Below are positions 33,012-45,279 of a DNA stretch of 64,000 nt, piece by piece. This DNA comes from Apodospora peruviana (taxonomy: Eukaryota > Ascomycota > Sordariomycetes > Sordariales > Lasiosphaeriaceae). Within the stretch, counting starts at the first letter, position 1; the number at the start of each line of letters is the position of its first letter. A program made the position numbers and the translations under genes. Under the pieces are notes generated by a model, which made no database searches, was not told the origin of the DNA, and was given only the letters and a program-made list of their open reading frames with translations. The stretch lies in contig JAUEDM010000002.1 of NCBI GenBank assembly GCA_033439685.1, positions 5,704,001 through 5,768,000 of the forward strand. The letters run 5' to 3'.

Positions 33012-33857
33012 TTTGTGTGTGAGAAAATGGAATACGAATAAGTTCTGTGTAATCAAGTGAGGTCTGATGAGCGCGATCGAAAGAGTCCATCATCGAAGAG
33101 AGTCTGGAGTGTTATAGCTGAAAATCTGTATGATCTCATAGCTGTATATACTGCTGCCTGCACCTTGGTGCGTCAGTGGCGCCTGGGTACCTGCAGGATG
33201 AGGGTGTTACTAAGTCCTCTGCTCGTCGCCGCACTTTTGCGTCGGCCTTGATAGCCTGTAAAGGTGTACGGTTTACCAGACTTGGAAATCGTTGATGGGG
33301 GCCATGTGTAATCAGCACTTTGATGATCATGGTAAATTCTCCAGAAAGGAAGGTGGGCGGAGGTATCAGTTATTTGAGCATAATTTTCTTCCTTTTCTTT
33401 TTTTTTTTTTTTTTTTGGGGGGGGGGGGGGGGGGGCGGGAGAAGGGGGTGTGGACGTTGTCTTTTTCATTTCCCGTTTGGTTCTTCACTCTCAAGCAGTT
33501 TCTTAGTCTTGAACATAGATTTCTACTGCTCTAAACAGCCAGATATGTTTACAACAATAGTAGCGAGTCAGTACCTTGTAAATATACCTCTAACGTTACC
33601 ATGATTTAAACGTCAATGCAATTACTTGCCAGGTTTTGGTCTGGAAAAGAAAACACATATATTGTAGCTAAGCTCATACTTGGTATATCTTGATCTACCT
33701 AGTAGGGCGAATATGATTCGGTGGAAGCTGCCGAGGTTGGAGATTGAGGAGGATTTGGGAGATGCGGTGGTGAGGCAGGCGGTGATGGTTTGCAAGCATA
33801 AGGTACCGGTGGAAGTTGGACAAAGTATTTGGTGAAGTTACCGCCGGGGGGGACGGA
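33012..33857. repeat. Intergenic with T19-G19 homopolymer junction
   Basis: A run of 19 T (33398-33416) is followed directly by 19 G (33417-33435). No gene is supported; the flanking open frames are produced by the homopolymers. Confidence 0.7.
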
Positions 33858-34853
33858 TCAAAGGTACCTGCTGTATACGGGCTCATATACTAGCACTTTG
33901 ATGATGTTTTCCACATTTGAGGAGCAGGCAGGTTGACAACACCTCCATGGGCCCTCGGCTGTGACCTTAACATCTGGCTGGTTGTCCTGGTGAGGCTGCG
34001 GAACCGGAGCCTGAGAACGGAGATTATACCTCCTGACCGCCGGGACTTTCCCCTTCTCACCCGCTTTCTTCTTCGAGGGCTCCGCAACATGACCCTTCTT
34101 CACCGCAAGGTACGAGTACTTCATAGTGCTAAACTGGCCACGATCCTCCCAAGCCCGCCTCGTTAAGCGTAATTCGACTTCGGTCAGCGCCGCGCCTGCA
34201 TCCTTCTCATGGAACTTGTTGAAAATCTTCCGCGCCAGATTCATGCAGACGCTATCATTCGGATTCGGCATCCGGGACCCAAACGCGTTGGGCTTGTTAT
34301 CCCCTGCGAAGATCGACTCGGTATCAAGGAGCACAATGCTGACGCGGAGAGATTTGAGCTGGCTCATGTTGGCGACTTCGTCAAGGACGGATCCGGTAGT
34401 GATTGCCTTGACGGCTGCTTTTGCCGTATCGGTGTCGATGTCCATATCGAGGCGTCGAAGCTGCAGAAGCTCATCCGCCACGCGCTTCACAGCCTCAGCC
34501 GTCCATATGCCGCCGGGTTTCGGCACGAATTGAGGCGGGCTGTGGATGGCAAGACTCCCAAGTGACGCGGCGTGGTGGAAGATGGCCGGCCACAGGACGT
34601 CGAAGTTCTGCACGTAGTTGTAGATGTCGAGCTCTTCGAGCCTGGGGATGGCTTGGATGAACTGGGTTACCTCGCTAGCGTCCCGGGCGCCTATGGGACA
34701 GCCCCAGTTGCTGGGGTGTAGGGAGAAGGCGGTTTGAAGCTTCTTGATCTTTTGGACCTGGCTGCGGTTTTCGCGGAGGAGGCGTTGCATCAAGGTTCCG
34801 GGGCAGGTGTTGCCGAAGTGGAGGATTCCGCTGGAGAGGTTGACCGGCGCCAT
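33858..34853 (-). CDS. LRR/F-box-like hypothetical protein, 331 aa
   Basis: A single uninterrupted frame with an ATG at 34853. Leu-rich segments such as IPRLEELDIYNYVQNFDVLW, LQLRRLDMDID and MSQLKSLRVSIVLLD suggest the irregular LRRs of fungal F-box-like proteins. It opens with NLSSGILHFGNTCPGTLM rather than a recognisable F-box. The C-terminal third is basic and Lys-rich (PSKKKAGEKGK) and may be disordered. No catalytic motif. Function unknown; it could act in substrate recognition if an F-box lies in an unrecognised upstream exon. Confidence 0.55.
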   Translation of the reverse strand: MAPVNLSSGILHFGNTCPGTLMQRLLRENRSQVQKIKKLQTAFSLHPSNWGCPIGARDASEVTQFIQAIPRLEELDIYNYVQNFDVLWPAIFHHAASLGSLAIHSPPQFVPKPGGIWTAEAVKRVADELLQLRRLDMDIDTDTAKAAVKAITTGSVLDEVANMSQLKSLRVSIVLLDTESIFAGDNKPNAFGSRMPNPNDSVCMNLARKIFNKFHEKDAGAALTEVELRLTRRAWEDRGQFSTMKYSYLAVKKGHVAEPSKKKAGEKGKVPAVRRYNLRSQAPVPQPHQDNQPDVKVTAEGPWRCCQPACSSNVENIIKVLVYEPVYSRYL

Positions 34854-35312
34854 TGCGTGTGACGAGTCGAGCGATCTGGCTTATTGTATTCTTTGGAAAC
34901 TGCAAAGACTGGAGCTGAGCTGAGGGAGCTGCGTGTTCTGTAAACCGAGTCTGTTTTGGATGCTGGTTTGACGGAGGCATGTTAATGATCGAGCATGGTG
35001 TTTATTAGGGAGGGCGCCGATGCCTCCGCTTTTTGATCCGCCGACCTTTGCGGCTCGACAAAGTCTGCCTTGCACGGAATACTTGGCTGTGCCACAGGCA
35101 CTCAGGTTTCCGCCTGTCTTTAACTCCCCCGGGTCCAACCTGATGCAGCCTTGAGGCACCGTCAAATCACGACGATCTGTCAATCACATCTACCAAGCTT
35201 TGGTGTTCTGCGTGTCTGTCTGCCTGTCCAGAACGTTCGTTCTGGAAGGGCGGACCTTAAAAAAAACTGGTTTCTCTGCTGTCGTTGAGGTCAGGCAGGA
35301 TGAGCAAAAACA
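34854..35312. other. Intergenic between the LRR-like gene and the tRNA
   Basis: No gene is supported. The poly-T terminator (minus strand) of the tRNA lies at 35306-35310. Confidence 0.4.
35306..35310 (-). terminator. RNA polymerase III terminator (T5)
   Basis: On the minus strand the tRNA 3' end is followed after two bases by TTTTT, the usual Pol III stop signal. Confidence 0.7.
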
Positions 35313-35412
35313 TGGATACACCCGGGATTGAACCGGGGACCTTTCACAGGATCGCTTAATCTCGTGACGAAAACTATGCGAAGCGAAAATCATACCACTA
35401 GACCATGTACCC
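35313..35412 (-). tRNA. tRNA-Ala(CGC) with a 28-nt intron
   Basis: Reading the minus strand, GGGTACA at the 5' end pairs with TGTATCC at the 3' end, including a G3:U70 pair, the alanine identity element; the discriminator base is A. The A-box is TGGTCTAGTGGTA and the B-box GGTTCAATCC. The T-arm CCCGG/CCGGG and anticodon stem TTCGC/GTGAA close well. The loop reads TTCGCA-intron-T, giving anticodon CGC. The intron (TAGTTTTC...GCGATCC) begins after position 37 as usual and contains GCG, which can pair with the anticodon. Confidence 0.8.
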
Positions 35413-35644
35413 GCTCATATTCTTTTCTCCAGGCATGTGGAGAACCGAAGATGCAAATTGTGATTGCGTGAGAGGTTGAAAAAGGACAAAAGAGTGGAGA
35501 TGAGATCAACCTCGGTGGAGTACCTAAGGTAATAAACTGCACAAGAGGTTCTTGTTATTAGATCGGTTTATCGCTCCAGTAATGATCCTGTGGTTTTGTA
35601 ATCTTTGCTATGTTAGCCCCCAGCATCGAATTCTCCTTCGGCTA

Positions 35645-36834
35645 TCACCAGCCTCTATTCGAACTTATAACACCCCCACGATCTGAAAGATTGATGAACG
35701 CCTGAGCCACAGCCCCAAAGAATAAAAGTGGCGGGCCCCAGCCGGAAGACACTAAGAAATACATTGGCGCGCTTGCAGCCATGCAGATGGCGCTTGCTAC
35801 AGCCAAGGCTATCGTGTACTTTTGAGGGATGGAAGCTAACTTGGTGCTGGACAGAGCTGGCCAGATGGTTGTGCCGAGTCCGACTGCTTGCAGGGCGAAT
35901 CCCGTCAGAAGCTCGTAGAAGGTTGGATCTGAAGTGGTGCCAGCTTGGGGTGGGCTACATCTCCACGCCAGAAACGCCGGGATGCATGACAAGACACAGC
36001 AGGTGGGCACGATGAAGTTCAGGGTCGAGTGGATTGTACCTGCGTTGAGATTTGCGCTAATCCTATCGTGCGGAGGTCTCCTAGTGTAATCACCCAGTAA
36101 GCAACATGGGTGACCATACGGGGTATCCTCTGAACGAAAAGTACCACCATTCTTCGGCATCCCTGGTCAAAAAGACGCCGACGAGTTCCGTATAACGCCC
36201 CACACGCGTCGGAATAGTCGCGGCCTCCTTGCAGAGCCACAAGTCTCGTTTTAAGCTTTGTCAGCGTCGCTGAATCGAGAGCTCTGTCCTCCTTCGTCTT
36301 CCTCGTGAGTAAAACAAGTTTATAAGCTCTTTCCAATGCCTGGTGCAGCCTCCTACGGTTGTCCAACTCCTCAACAGCAGCTCCGATATACTCTTGGTAA
36401 GTAGAGCAGTAGTCGAATCTCTTGGGAATTGTCAAGTTGGTCGCCTTTGCTACAAATGCAAGGTGCTCGATGGAAGATCTGAACATCTGTAGCGGCCGCC
36501 AATGAGGTCCTCGTAGTTACTGGTGGACAGATCATCAATGCAAGCATCGACATCGCTGTCAGTCAGCGTCTCCATATACTCTGAAAGCCTAGACCCAAAT
36601 TCGCGATCCGATAATTCCCAAAGCCTGACGCAAAGAACCAGTTGTTCGGGTGACAACAGCTTTAAAAATCTGTCGGAACTTGCTCTGGGAGTTGTATGCG
36701 GTAGCTGATATTCTTTTGTTAACAAGAGCGACGTAAGTAGCTGCATTGAGGGCAATAATACAGCGAGCAATATTTCGACCATGAGACCGATTGACTCCAG
36801 TTGCGTCATCCACTATATATCGGTCCAAGGCCAA
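35645..36834 (-). CDS. Hypothetical membrane protein, frame-interrupted
   Basis: Three open pieces suggest one gene. The N-terminal part (from 36809) has a hydrophobic start (GLMVEILLAVLLPSMQLLTS), then LLSPEQLVLCVRLWELSDRE and an acidic segment. The middle reads SSIEHLAFVAKATNLTIPKRF, with basic helices. The C-terminal part (to 35645) has three hydrophobic spans, LNFIVPTCCVLSCIPAFLAW, YTIALAVASAICMAASAPMY and GPPLLFFGAVAQAFI. The pieces lie in different frames and I found no introns of normal size joining them cleanly. Possibly a pseudogene. No family recognised. Confidence 0.35.
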
Positions 36835-37484
36835 GAGTTTCAGAGATACTTCTGACCGTAGGCTGTAGAGATAGGAGAAGGGTTATGGACGTGTACCTAC
36901 CTCGGTTGACTCTCGCCCCCTTTCGTTGGAGAACAGCCCCCACCCGAGAGAGACAGGTTGGGCTTCAACATCCACGGCGGACGCCCATAATCGATTTTGG
37001 GGTTCGAGGTTTTGGTGCGCTGGAAGTGGCTCCCTGGGTAAGCTTCCGGCCATTTTTTGTTTCCTTCTCAAGTTGGTATGAGGAGATCAAACTGAAGTGG
37101 TTCGACCTGGTCTGTCGCGCTCCTCGGACTCTTTCACTTTATAGGAGCAGACGCTGCGCCACCGCCCTGAGTCCAGATGGCTGCCTTGCAGCAAAGGGCG
37201 TTGTTCAGCCCCAAAGAGGGAGGCGGCTTAGCGCTGTCGTCAAGTTTCACGAAGGCGCAAGTTAAACGCGTGTGATATGATGTGGATGGACGTCAGCAAT
37301 CTTGCCAGCCTCAAAGGGGTATTCCATGTCCAACTCAGATAGGATGCCCCTGCTATGAGAGGAACCTGTACGCGGCATCATATTCACATTTCGCAGCTGC
37401 TTCTGGCTCAAAATAAGAAAGCGAACACTACCGATAAGTCAGATACCGCACTCGGTTGCGCATGCTCAAACAGTAGATACACAA
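36835..37484. other. Intergenic
   Basis: No gene is supported. A 154-codon plus-strand frame exists but has no recognisable features or start context. Confidence 0.35.
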
Positions 37485-38665
37485 CTAGCATTTCGGCTTC
37501 TTTCCAACAACTGACATCGAACAAGTCTTGAACATGGCCGTGATGGACTTGTCCCTCGTTTCCGCATACGCCACCATCAGAGCATCCAGAAACGCAGATT
37601 TCGTGGGCTCGTCGAACCCGAACCGCACCACTTCGTCGGCTGTGAGGTACCACATCATGGTGCAACCAGGGAGCAGGTAATCGGGAGGTTCCGAGTCATG
37701 GCGGGCAGCTTCGAGCATGCCATGCTTTGACAGGTGTCCCGCTATGTCGAGCAGCCATCTATTTGCGTTGATCAGAACCAGCACTCGATGCAAATCAGAT
37801 TAATGGGGATGGGACGGGACGCAGTAATTACCTGGGAAAGATCTTGCTCGACACATCCAGTACCCAATCGCATCGTGGACTCGGCGCCTGGGTGACCAAC
37901 GGGACCTTGCCTTGGTCATCGCGTGCCCATTCGTCCCACTGGATCCAACCTCCGGGCTCTGTACCGGTCTGTCAGTCACTGATCGAAGCGTTTATGTGAG
38001 AAACACGTACTTAACAGGGCCAAGGCGTGGGCGATAACCGGGCTTGGGTCCTCCCCGAGCGCCCTGACACATGCGAAATGGGCGATGTGGACAATGTCAA
38101 AGGTGCTATGCAGTTCTTCGAGCGGCGTAGCAAGAGCGTCTGAGACACTCAGAAGGCAGTTTGAAGGCAGTAAGTAGTCTGGCGGGAACTGGTCGTCGCT
38201 GATGTCGAACCCGTGGACGTTGAACTTGATCCCGTGCGTGCCTGACCGGCGGGCAACGTCTAAAGCCCAAACTCTTGAAAAATGACGGGTTAGTAACAAT
38301 GGGTTTTCCTGTTATATGGTGAATCTCACCCGGTGCCTGTTCCAACATCGGCGACGTTGAGCTGGACATCGCTGTCGGTAGGCGTGGTTGTTGCCGTCAA
38401 GTCGGCCAAGATATCGGGATGGATGAGATTCCCGGTTATGTCATTCCACAAGTAATGCTGAAATACCAGTCTAGTTATCGTAATAGCATGCATTAGCTTA
38501 TCAGTAACTGATGTGCAGATGAGATGTGCAAGTGCGGTAATTAAGCTAAGGTGGTGTATTTACTTGCCTGCCAGAGGCGGTATAACCCGCACGATCAAGA
38601 GCATACGGCACGTCCGACTCATGAAACACCTCCGCTTTGGCTTCTTCTTCTCGGCTGCTGCCCAT
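37485..38665 (-). CDS. SAM-dependent methyltransferase (LaeA-like class), 297 aa
   Basis: Five exons, 38665-38564, 38457-38330, 38273-38011, 37958-37832 and 37758-37485, join with GT-AG introns into one frame. SAM-binding motif I is VADVGTGTGVWALD. An acidic residue after the second strand lies in NVHGFDISDDQFPP. FDIVHIAHFACV corresponds to the motif around the nucleobase pocket, and KPGGWIQWDEW is the conserved post-motif turn. The HYLWNDITGNLIHPDI opening is typical of LaeA/UMTA-type fungal methyltransferases. Substrate cannot be read from sequence. The P450 starting at 40011 is divergent and 1.3 kb away; a joint pathway is possible but unsupported. Confidence 0.85.
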
Positions 38666-40010
38666 TGTGAAGGATTGGGATAGAGGTGGTGGGCAAGTGA
38701 GTAATTTTCAGAATCGGCACATGCCAACCCGGCCGAGTGAGTTATGATAAGTAACTATTACCAGCAGGAAACGGCTGTACATAATAACCATCACACATCC
38801 TCTTCAGCGGGGAATCTCCACATGCTGTCCCAAGCGAAAGGATCACATATCGGCTGGGTATTTCTAAGGGACTGGACCCTTATCTCCTTGGCGGCGTGGG
38901 GGAGAGGGGTCGTCGACTCGATCGTGCCGCATCTCGGTTCGGGCCACGAGGCATCTTTCGAGATCTAGAATGAGGCTTGAGATTCGAGACCGTTTATTTG
39001 GTAACATGTATTCCGTAAGGCATGCGAGATACACTAGCAAAAAGTCCGAGGTGTTTGCGAATATAAAAGTCCGAGGTACGGCCCCCTATTTTATGTCTTG
39101 GTAGGACGGCACACTAGTCTAGGACGATCTTTTAATACCGCGTCGGACCTGGGTCCAATAGAGCGACACTGTGGCTGCTGCATGTGAGTGGTGTCGTACG
39201 AATGAGAGTCTTTTGTTGTTACACATACTTGCTATAAGCATGAGCAATATTATGTCGGCAAACGCTGAAGTTCTTCCTTTCAGATCCACGATGATGCATC
39301 ACAATATTGTTGTCAACACCTTCTACGCTTCCACAATTGTCGTATGACTGCATAGAAAGAAAACCTGCCCTATCAAGGATGAGATCTAGACGTTATCTTC
39401 AATACTGTGACCGTGATGACAGTGAAATCTTGCATAAAGAATTAACATTGGTCCCCGAAACATCCGAGATAAAGGTCCCTCCAATTGCGTTCGCTAATGT
39501 GACTTTGGCGCCTGTATAGCCAACGACTGTCCAAGTGCAGTGTGTGTGTGGCACTTCATCTAGCCCGGAGATAAAGTGTAGCGTGCAGTAGTACGGAATA
39601 CGCACGAGACTAGTGCGTACCCGTAGCAGCAGGGCAGGGAGCGGGAAGGGCCTTGTATCTTGTTCCTTACGCTGGTCATTACTCACCGTCAGGGCGTTCT
39701 GGGGGCCACAAACTGAAGGGGCATACGGTAGGTCGGTCGACTTACATGGGCTGGGCAGTGGGGGATATCGGCAGTCACATCTGCAGTCACATCTGCAGTC
39801 GACAGGACGAGGTCACGCGGAGTACTTTTGAGGACCAGTGAAGCAGATAGCACCGTGGACCCAGGTATAACAGGAATATAAAAGAATAGGGACATGCCCC
39901 ATCGACTCTCTTCACCGTGGCGCTGCTCAGCATCACCAGACCGACAAAGTCGACTTTGCCTGATCCCAAGTAATACCGCGATTCCTGTTCTGGTTATACA
40001 TGCCAGCAAG
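38666..40010. other. Divergent intergenic region, methyltransferase and CYP52-like P450
   Basis: No gene is seen. A short tandem repeat of cagtcacatctg (2-3 units) lies at 39772-39800. The remainder is unremarkable. Confidence 0.4.
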
Positions 40011-41852
40011 ATGGACAACCTCACAGAATCCCAAATCCTCCCTTCCCTCCTTCCCAACATTAACAATATCTCTTCCACTCTGGACGCCTCCGCCGTCTCA
40101 GCAACAGCCCACGCCACGGCCCACATTGCCCTCTTCAACCTCAGTCACATGGCCCTGATCGTCTTGCCCCTCCTCTTTGTAACCAACCTCCTCACCGCCC
40201 TCTGGAAAAACCACAAGTTCGCCCTCTTCGCCAGATCCTCAAAATGCCAGCCCGTGCGCGAAGCCTCCAATCCCATACCGATGCCCTGGAGCCTGAACCG
40301 CAAATATGAAGTCTACCGCGCGTCGGTGCGCGGCGATCTCTTCGAAGGCCACTTCAGCCGCAAGTACGGGCGATACGGCAACACGCACGCCATCGTGTCG
40401 CCGCTCACGCGCAGCCAGAAGGGCATCAACACGGTCGAGCCCGAAAACATCCAGTGCGTTTTGGCGACCAAGTTCGACGACTATAAACGTCCCGAGTTCC
40501 GGTCTCTCGCGGCACAGCCGATGTTGTTGCCGGGTTTGTTTACGACCGACGGTCCGATCTGGGCGCACTGGCGCGGGATGGTGAGGCCCCAGTTTACGAG
40601 GAAGCGGTTTGATGCCAATGTTGCGGATTCGGAGAGGCATATGCAGTTGGTTTTTAAGGCGTTTGGGACAGAGGGAGATGGGGGCTGGGTGGAGGATGTT
40701 AATCTTCTTGTGAGTTCTTCTTTTCTTCTCTCTCGGGTTTACATGTTCTAACTATTCGAGACCAATAGGACCACCTTTACAGATTAACAATGGACACGGC
40801 AACGCAGTTCCTCTTCGGCCAGTCCGCCGAGACCCAAACCGCTGAGCTGGTGCGTCGCGGCCTCCTCCCCAAGAAAGCATACAAAGAGTCCCACCTCGAC
40901 GGCTTCGACTCGACCTTCATCAAGGCCGGCAGCTACGTCGGCCACCGCATCAAGCTGTCCAACATGTACTGGCTCTTTGACGGGTTCGAGTTCCGCCAGG
41001 CGTGCCGCGATCTGTATCGTATGGTCGACGGCTACGTCGGCGATGTACGCGCGAAGGGAAAAGCTGCACGCGGCGGCGCCGAGATTGCGGAGAAACCGAA
41101 TACCGTCATCGAGGAGATGGAGGCCCGCGGGGCTACCCAGAAGGATATGGTCGAGCAGACGATGCACCTGCTCGTCGCGGGCATGGACACATCTGCTGCT
41201 GCACTAGGTTGGGTCTTTGCCATGCTGGCGGCGCACCCCGATACGTACGCTAAGCTAAGGGAGCAGGTTGTTAGAACTTTTGGGACAGAAGAGAAGAGGC
41301 TGGAGGAGTTTAATCTCGAGACTGTCAAGAATTGCACGTATCTGCAGTACTGTTTGCTTGAGACTTTGCGGCTGTTTCCGGCTGGCCCGATCAATGTGCG
41401 CGAGGCAATTCGCGACACGGTGCTTCCTGTTGGTGGAGGGGCGGATGGGAAGAGTCCCGTTGCGGTGAGGAAGGGGGCTAGAGTCCAGTTGGGGACTTAC
41501 CTAACGTAAGACTACCTCTTTCTCATCCGAACAGTACCAAGGTATGCTGACTTTGTGGCTACTTAGACATCGGCGGAAGGATATTTGGGGCGAGGACGCC
41601 GACGAGTTCCGGCCTGAGCGGTGGGAAGGCCGGAGGCGCGGGTGGGAGTTTACGCCTTTCAGCGGCGGACCGCAGATATGTGTCGGACAGGGCTACAGCA
41701 TGACGCAGGTCGGCTTTGTGATTGCGAGAATTGCCATGCGATATGACAAGATAGAACCTGCCGAGGGGAGCAATAACCTGAAGCGAAGCTGGATGACGGT
41801 GTTGACGCCCGGGGATGGGGTCAGGGTGAGGATGCATCTTGCCAGCGGTTAA
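40011..41852 (+). CDS. Cytochrome P450, CYP52-like, 573 aa
   Basis: Three exons, 40011-40709, 40769-41505 and 41567-41852. A membrane span near the N-terminus (MALIVLPLLFVTNLLTALW) is followed by a CYP52-type core: VRPQFTRKRF, I-helix AGMDTSA, K-helix ETLR, THRRKDIWGEDADEFRPERW, and heme loop FSGGPQICVGQ with Cys517. In most P450s the residue two before Cys is Arg; here it is Gln515, which may alter heme propionate contacts. CYP52 relatives omega-hydroxylate alkanes and fatty acids in the ER. Substrate not known here. The start ATG at 40011 is preferred to upstream in-frame Met because it directly precedes the usual N-terminal region. Confidence 0.85.
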
Positions 41853-43062
41853 AGCTAGTCCGATAATATGTTTTATTGTGGGTAATTAGGACATGAGATA
41901 CGCACATATGTAAAGCTTCAATAAACTGTCTCTGAAACTCATGATATTTTGCAGTTGTGAAGAGGCCAATGCTGGGCATCTCAGTCAGAAATATCCCCTT
42001 GTCTCTCACCGTCAAGTCAAATCCGGGGTCCGTCATGATTAAACTCAGTTTTTCTGGGATAGGGCACGCGACGTCGTAGATAGAAGAGTGTTATCAGAGG
42101 CACGGACGCTTCTATCTCTCCGGGTCGGTATGATCGACAGCTTTGTTCTCTGGGTGGAACTGGCCGAGCCTTAAGCATCAGTAGTCCAATCCGAGGTCTA
42201 AAACATCTGTGCACTGCCAATGTTACTTCGGTATTTCCTTTACCGGTATATTTGTCTGGATCGCTGGAATCTGGGGTCCCGATCGCGTGGGGGTTAAAAG
42301 GGAAAAGTCGAAGTCGATGATTATGAAGCAATTCTTTGGCCCTTTGGCTACGACTCTTCCAAATGATAGTGTAGTTGCCAATGGTGGTTGTTGTTGGATA
42401 ATGTGGCACACGTTCTTCAATGCGCCGAAAGGTTAAGGGGGGTGTTCAGCTCATGTCTGTTCTGTACAAGTTCTTAACTCATCCGGAGACCACGCAGAGC
42501 CGGCAACTCACCCAAACCAAAAAATTACCAGCTATCCGGTCCAGTGGAGACAATACCTTTTTGGCTACTTAGCTACTTACTTCTTGATATTTCGGTGCGT
42601 GTATCCCCGTTTCTTGGTGCGTCATGCCCGCTCCTCCCCCCATCCCACCTCTCCCTCCCAGATCGTGATGTTTCAGGGGCTTGCGGGATCGACAACCACT
42701 CCGAGCAAAAAGCAGTCAATTAGCCTACCGATTACCAAAACCTCCCCCCAATGCGCATTATGCGCATCTATCGAGTTTTGTCCTGATACCATGGATCGCC
42801 ACACCATCATTGGCACCATGGATTGAATGAAGAGACCATTTCTTATCATGGATGTGTGGTGCTATTTTTGCCATTCATCTGCCGACGTTGAGAACTGCCC
42901 GTCTTTTCCTTCTGGTCCTCATTCCCTGTCCGGGTTTCCGTCATCTTTTTCCCTTTCAGATTCTGGACTTTCGAACACACGATAATTTTAATATCGTGGT
43001 TTTGTGCGGTCGGTTCGACGCGTCATCACAGGTGGATTGATGCTCTCCTTTCAACAGCGACC
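41853..43062. other. Intergenic
   Basis: No gene is supported on either strand. It includes the promoter of the Pth11-like gene. Confidence 0.4.
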
Positions 43063-44316
43063 ATGAACACATCCTTCGTCGGTAACCCGTCGATGATCGC
43101 CCCCAACGGCACGGATGGCGGCGGCGGCAACGGCAGATTTGGACCTGGCTTCTGGCGGTCGAGATTACAGAATGACGACCTCGGTCCGACGACGCGAGTG
43201 GCCATCTGGGTCCTGGCTGGGGTGTCGCTCTTGTTTATTGTGTTGCGGGTGTACTGCAAGTTTGTCAGGCATCGCAGGTTACACTCGGACGACTACTTTG
43301 CCATTGCGGCGTGGGTAAGTGTCATTTGATGGAATCTTGGATAGGCCAATATTGACATGTCTCTTACCTAGGTGGCGTTGCTCGCAGGCGTGATATGCAC
43401 ACACATCTCCATCGACCACGGATACGGCAAGCATGTGTGGCAGATACCGCGTAGGAACCTCAACGAGATGTTCCTCGTTGGCCAAGTCAGCGTGACGCTG
43501 GCGATATGCAGCCAAGCTTGGAGCAAGACCTCGTTCGCAATCACTCTCCTCATGATATCGGACGGCATCCATGGGAGGACAAGGATATTTATCTGGTTTG
43601 CGGTGGTCTCCATGAACTTGTTGTTGGGCATGGGCGCCATGTTCTTCTGGATCGACTGCACACCACTCGAAAAAGCCTGGCGTCCGACTGTGCGAGGGAC
43701 ATGCTGGAGTCCGAATGTGATTATCACTTATGGCGTCTTTACGAGCGGTGAGCATTTCCTCAGCGCTTTGTTTGAGAGGATTGGATAGCTGACCGACGGA
43801 AAAATACAGCATACTCGGGCATCTTGGATTTGGTGTTTGCCATCATTCCCTGGAAGATCATCATGAACCTGCAGATGGACTTCAAGGAGAAGATTGGCGT
43901 GGCACTGGCGATGAGCATGGGCGTCTTCGCAGCTGCATCGGCATTCATCAAATGCTCGTCTCTTCCACAGCTGGGATCGCAGGACTTCACTCGTAAGACG
44001 ATGCCACAAAACTCCCGTCCACCTAAACCGTAAAACTAACACTATACTAGACGAAGGAGTGCCGCTGGTGATTTGGGGTTGCGCAGAAGCAGCTGTCACC
44101 CTCATCGCAGCTTCACTTCCCATGCTGCGGGTGCTGGTACGGAGCGTCAAGCCCAAGAGAAGGCGCGGGCGCCCGGGCCAGAGCTACAGCAGATCACGAT
44201 CACGAAAGAGGTTGGTGGAGACGACGGCATCGTCGAGACGCGTCTATTACAACAAGCCAAGGACGGACTTGGTCACAATGACAGGCTCGACTTGGACGAG
44301 TGAGACCCACCGGTGA
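43063..44316 (+). CDS. Pth11-like integral membrane receptor (rhodopsin-like domain), 358 aa
   Basis: Four exons, 43063-43314, 43372-43747, 43810-43992 and 44051-44316, give a seven-helix protein. An N-glycosylatable N-terminus precedes VAIWVLAGVSLLFIVLRVYCK, then RLHSDDYFAIAAW, the signature after helix 1-2 of this fungal family. YGKHVWQIP and the extracellular Cys pair region CTPLEKAWRP/GTCW also fit. Helix 7 is followed by a basic Arg/Lys-rich tail (KPKRRRGRPG). No CFEM domain. Such proteins are candidate GPCR-like sensors of surface or host cues; ligand unknown. Confidence 0.85.
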
Positions 44317-45279
44317 TGCTAAATTAGGCATACTGGACTGTTTTCTTTTTTTCTTTTTTTTTTTTTTTTGGTTTGAAGGGATCGTGTACCATGTTATGAA
44401 AGACTGCAACAATACGGTGTTGGAGCGGGGACCAATATATAACGGGGACAACTGGGGCAGCATACCAAAGGTCTATGTAGACAGTTAGGTTAAAGGACGG
44501 GGACGGCGTCATGGTGGAGTTCCAATATCTTTCCAGTATACGAACGGGAGGGAACTAGACGCTGGATGGTGCGGATAACAGTCCAGCTGAATCAACCTTT
44601 ACTATCGTACAGTGTTGTTATGACCACATGACCATTCTCTGTTCCTGGCAGGACTTGAAGCAAGGGCTTCTCGGTTGCTGCCGCATCGACGCCAGGAGCC
44701 TCCAACGGCGCTGAAGTTATTTATAGGTTTGCCACCGATTCAAAAAGTTCCTGGAATCTAGGCACACCTTAATTCAGCCGCCAAAAGGACCTCGGCCGTC
44801 TGGACGGAAGATGACCCGCCACTCAGGGCAGAAGTGCGACGTCAATATCCACGGCATTAAATAGCCTACTATACAAGAGCGGATATCATTGGCCAATGGG
44901 TACACCTGGACTCTCCGAGAGCACAAAAATCAACAATACCCACGAACCTGGACAAGCTCGGAGAGGCAACTTTGCGCTCTGGCCGCCTCCCAATACCCCA
45001 GTTTTGCCCTCCGCGTTATATGGCAATATAATTGTCTCAACCGTTTCCGAACGCCAAGATGTACATTCTGGATGCCCAATTCCGGTGATATGAAGAATTT
45101 CGCAGACATGGACAGAAGACAGAGGGGTTTAAAAGGGGGTGGCTGCCACTTCCGAATAGCACCTTTTATTGTCTCACCATCATCGAAAAGCAGATCAAAT
45201 CGCACCGTCCCGGGAATATAATCACCGAACCATTTCCGCAAACCACTCGGTCGGTACTTGGTTAAAGCAGACAGCCAAA
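44317..45279. other. Intergenic with poly-T tract
   Basis: A T-rich tract of about 29 bases, interrupted by two single C, lies at 44341-44369. A 103-codon minus-strand frame at 44930-45241 (with WFGDYIPGTVRFDLLFDDG) is open but not recognised and may be chance. Confidence 0.4.

Noticed and set aside
33292..33604. Open frames with long Phe and Gly runs
   Set aside because: Produced by the T19-G19 homopolymer; no start context, motif or splice structure.
36801..37265. 154-codon plus-strand gene
   Set aside because: No recognisable domain, odd composition, and it overlaps the 5' end of the minus-strand membrane-protein pieces.
37485..41852. Second biosynthetic cluster of methyltransferase plus P450
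   Set aside because: No core enzyme (PKS, NRPS, terpene synthase, DMATS) lies nearby and the genes are 1.3 kb apart; proximity alone is not enough.
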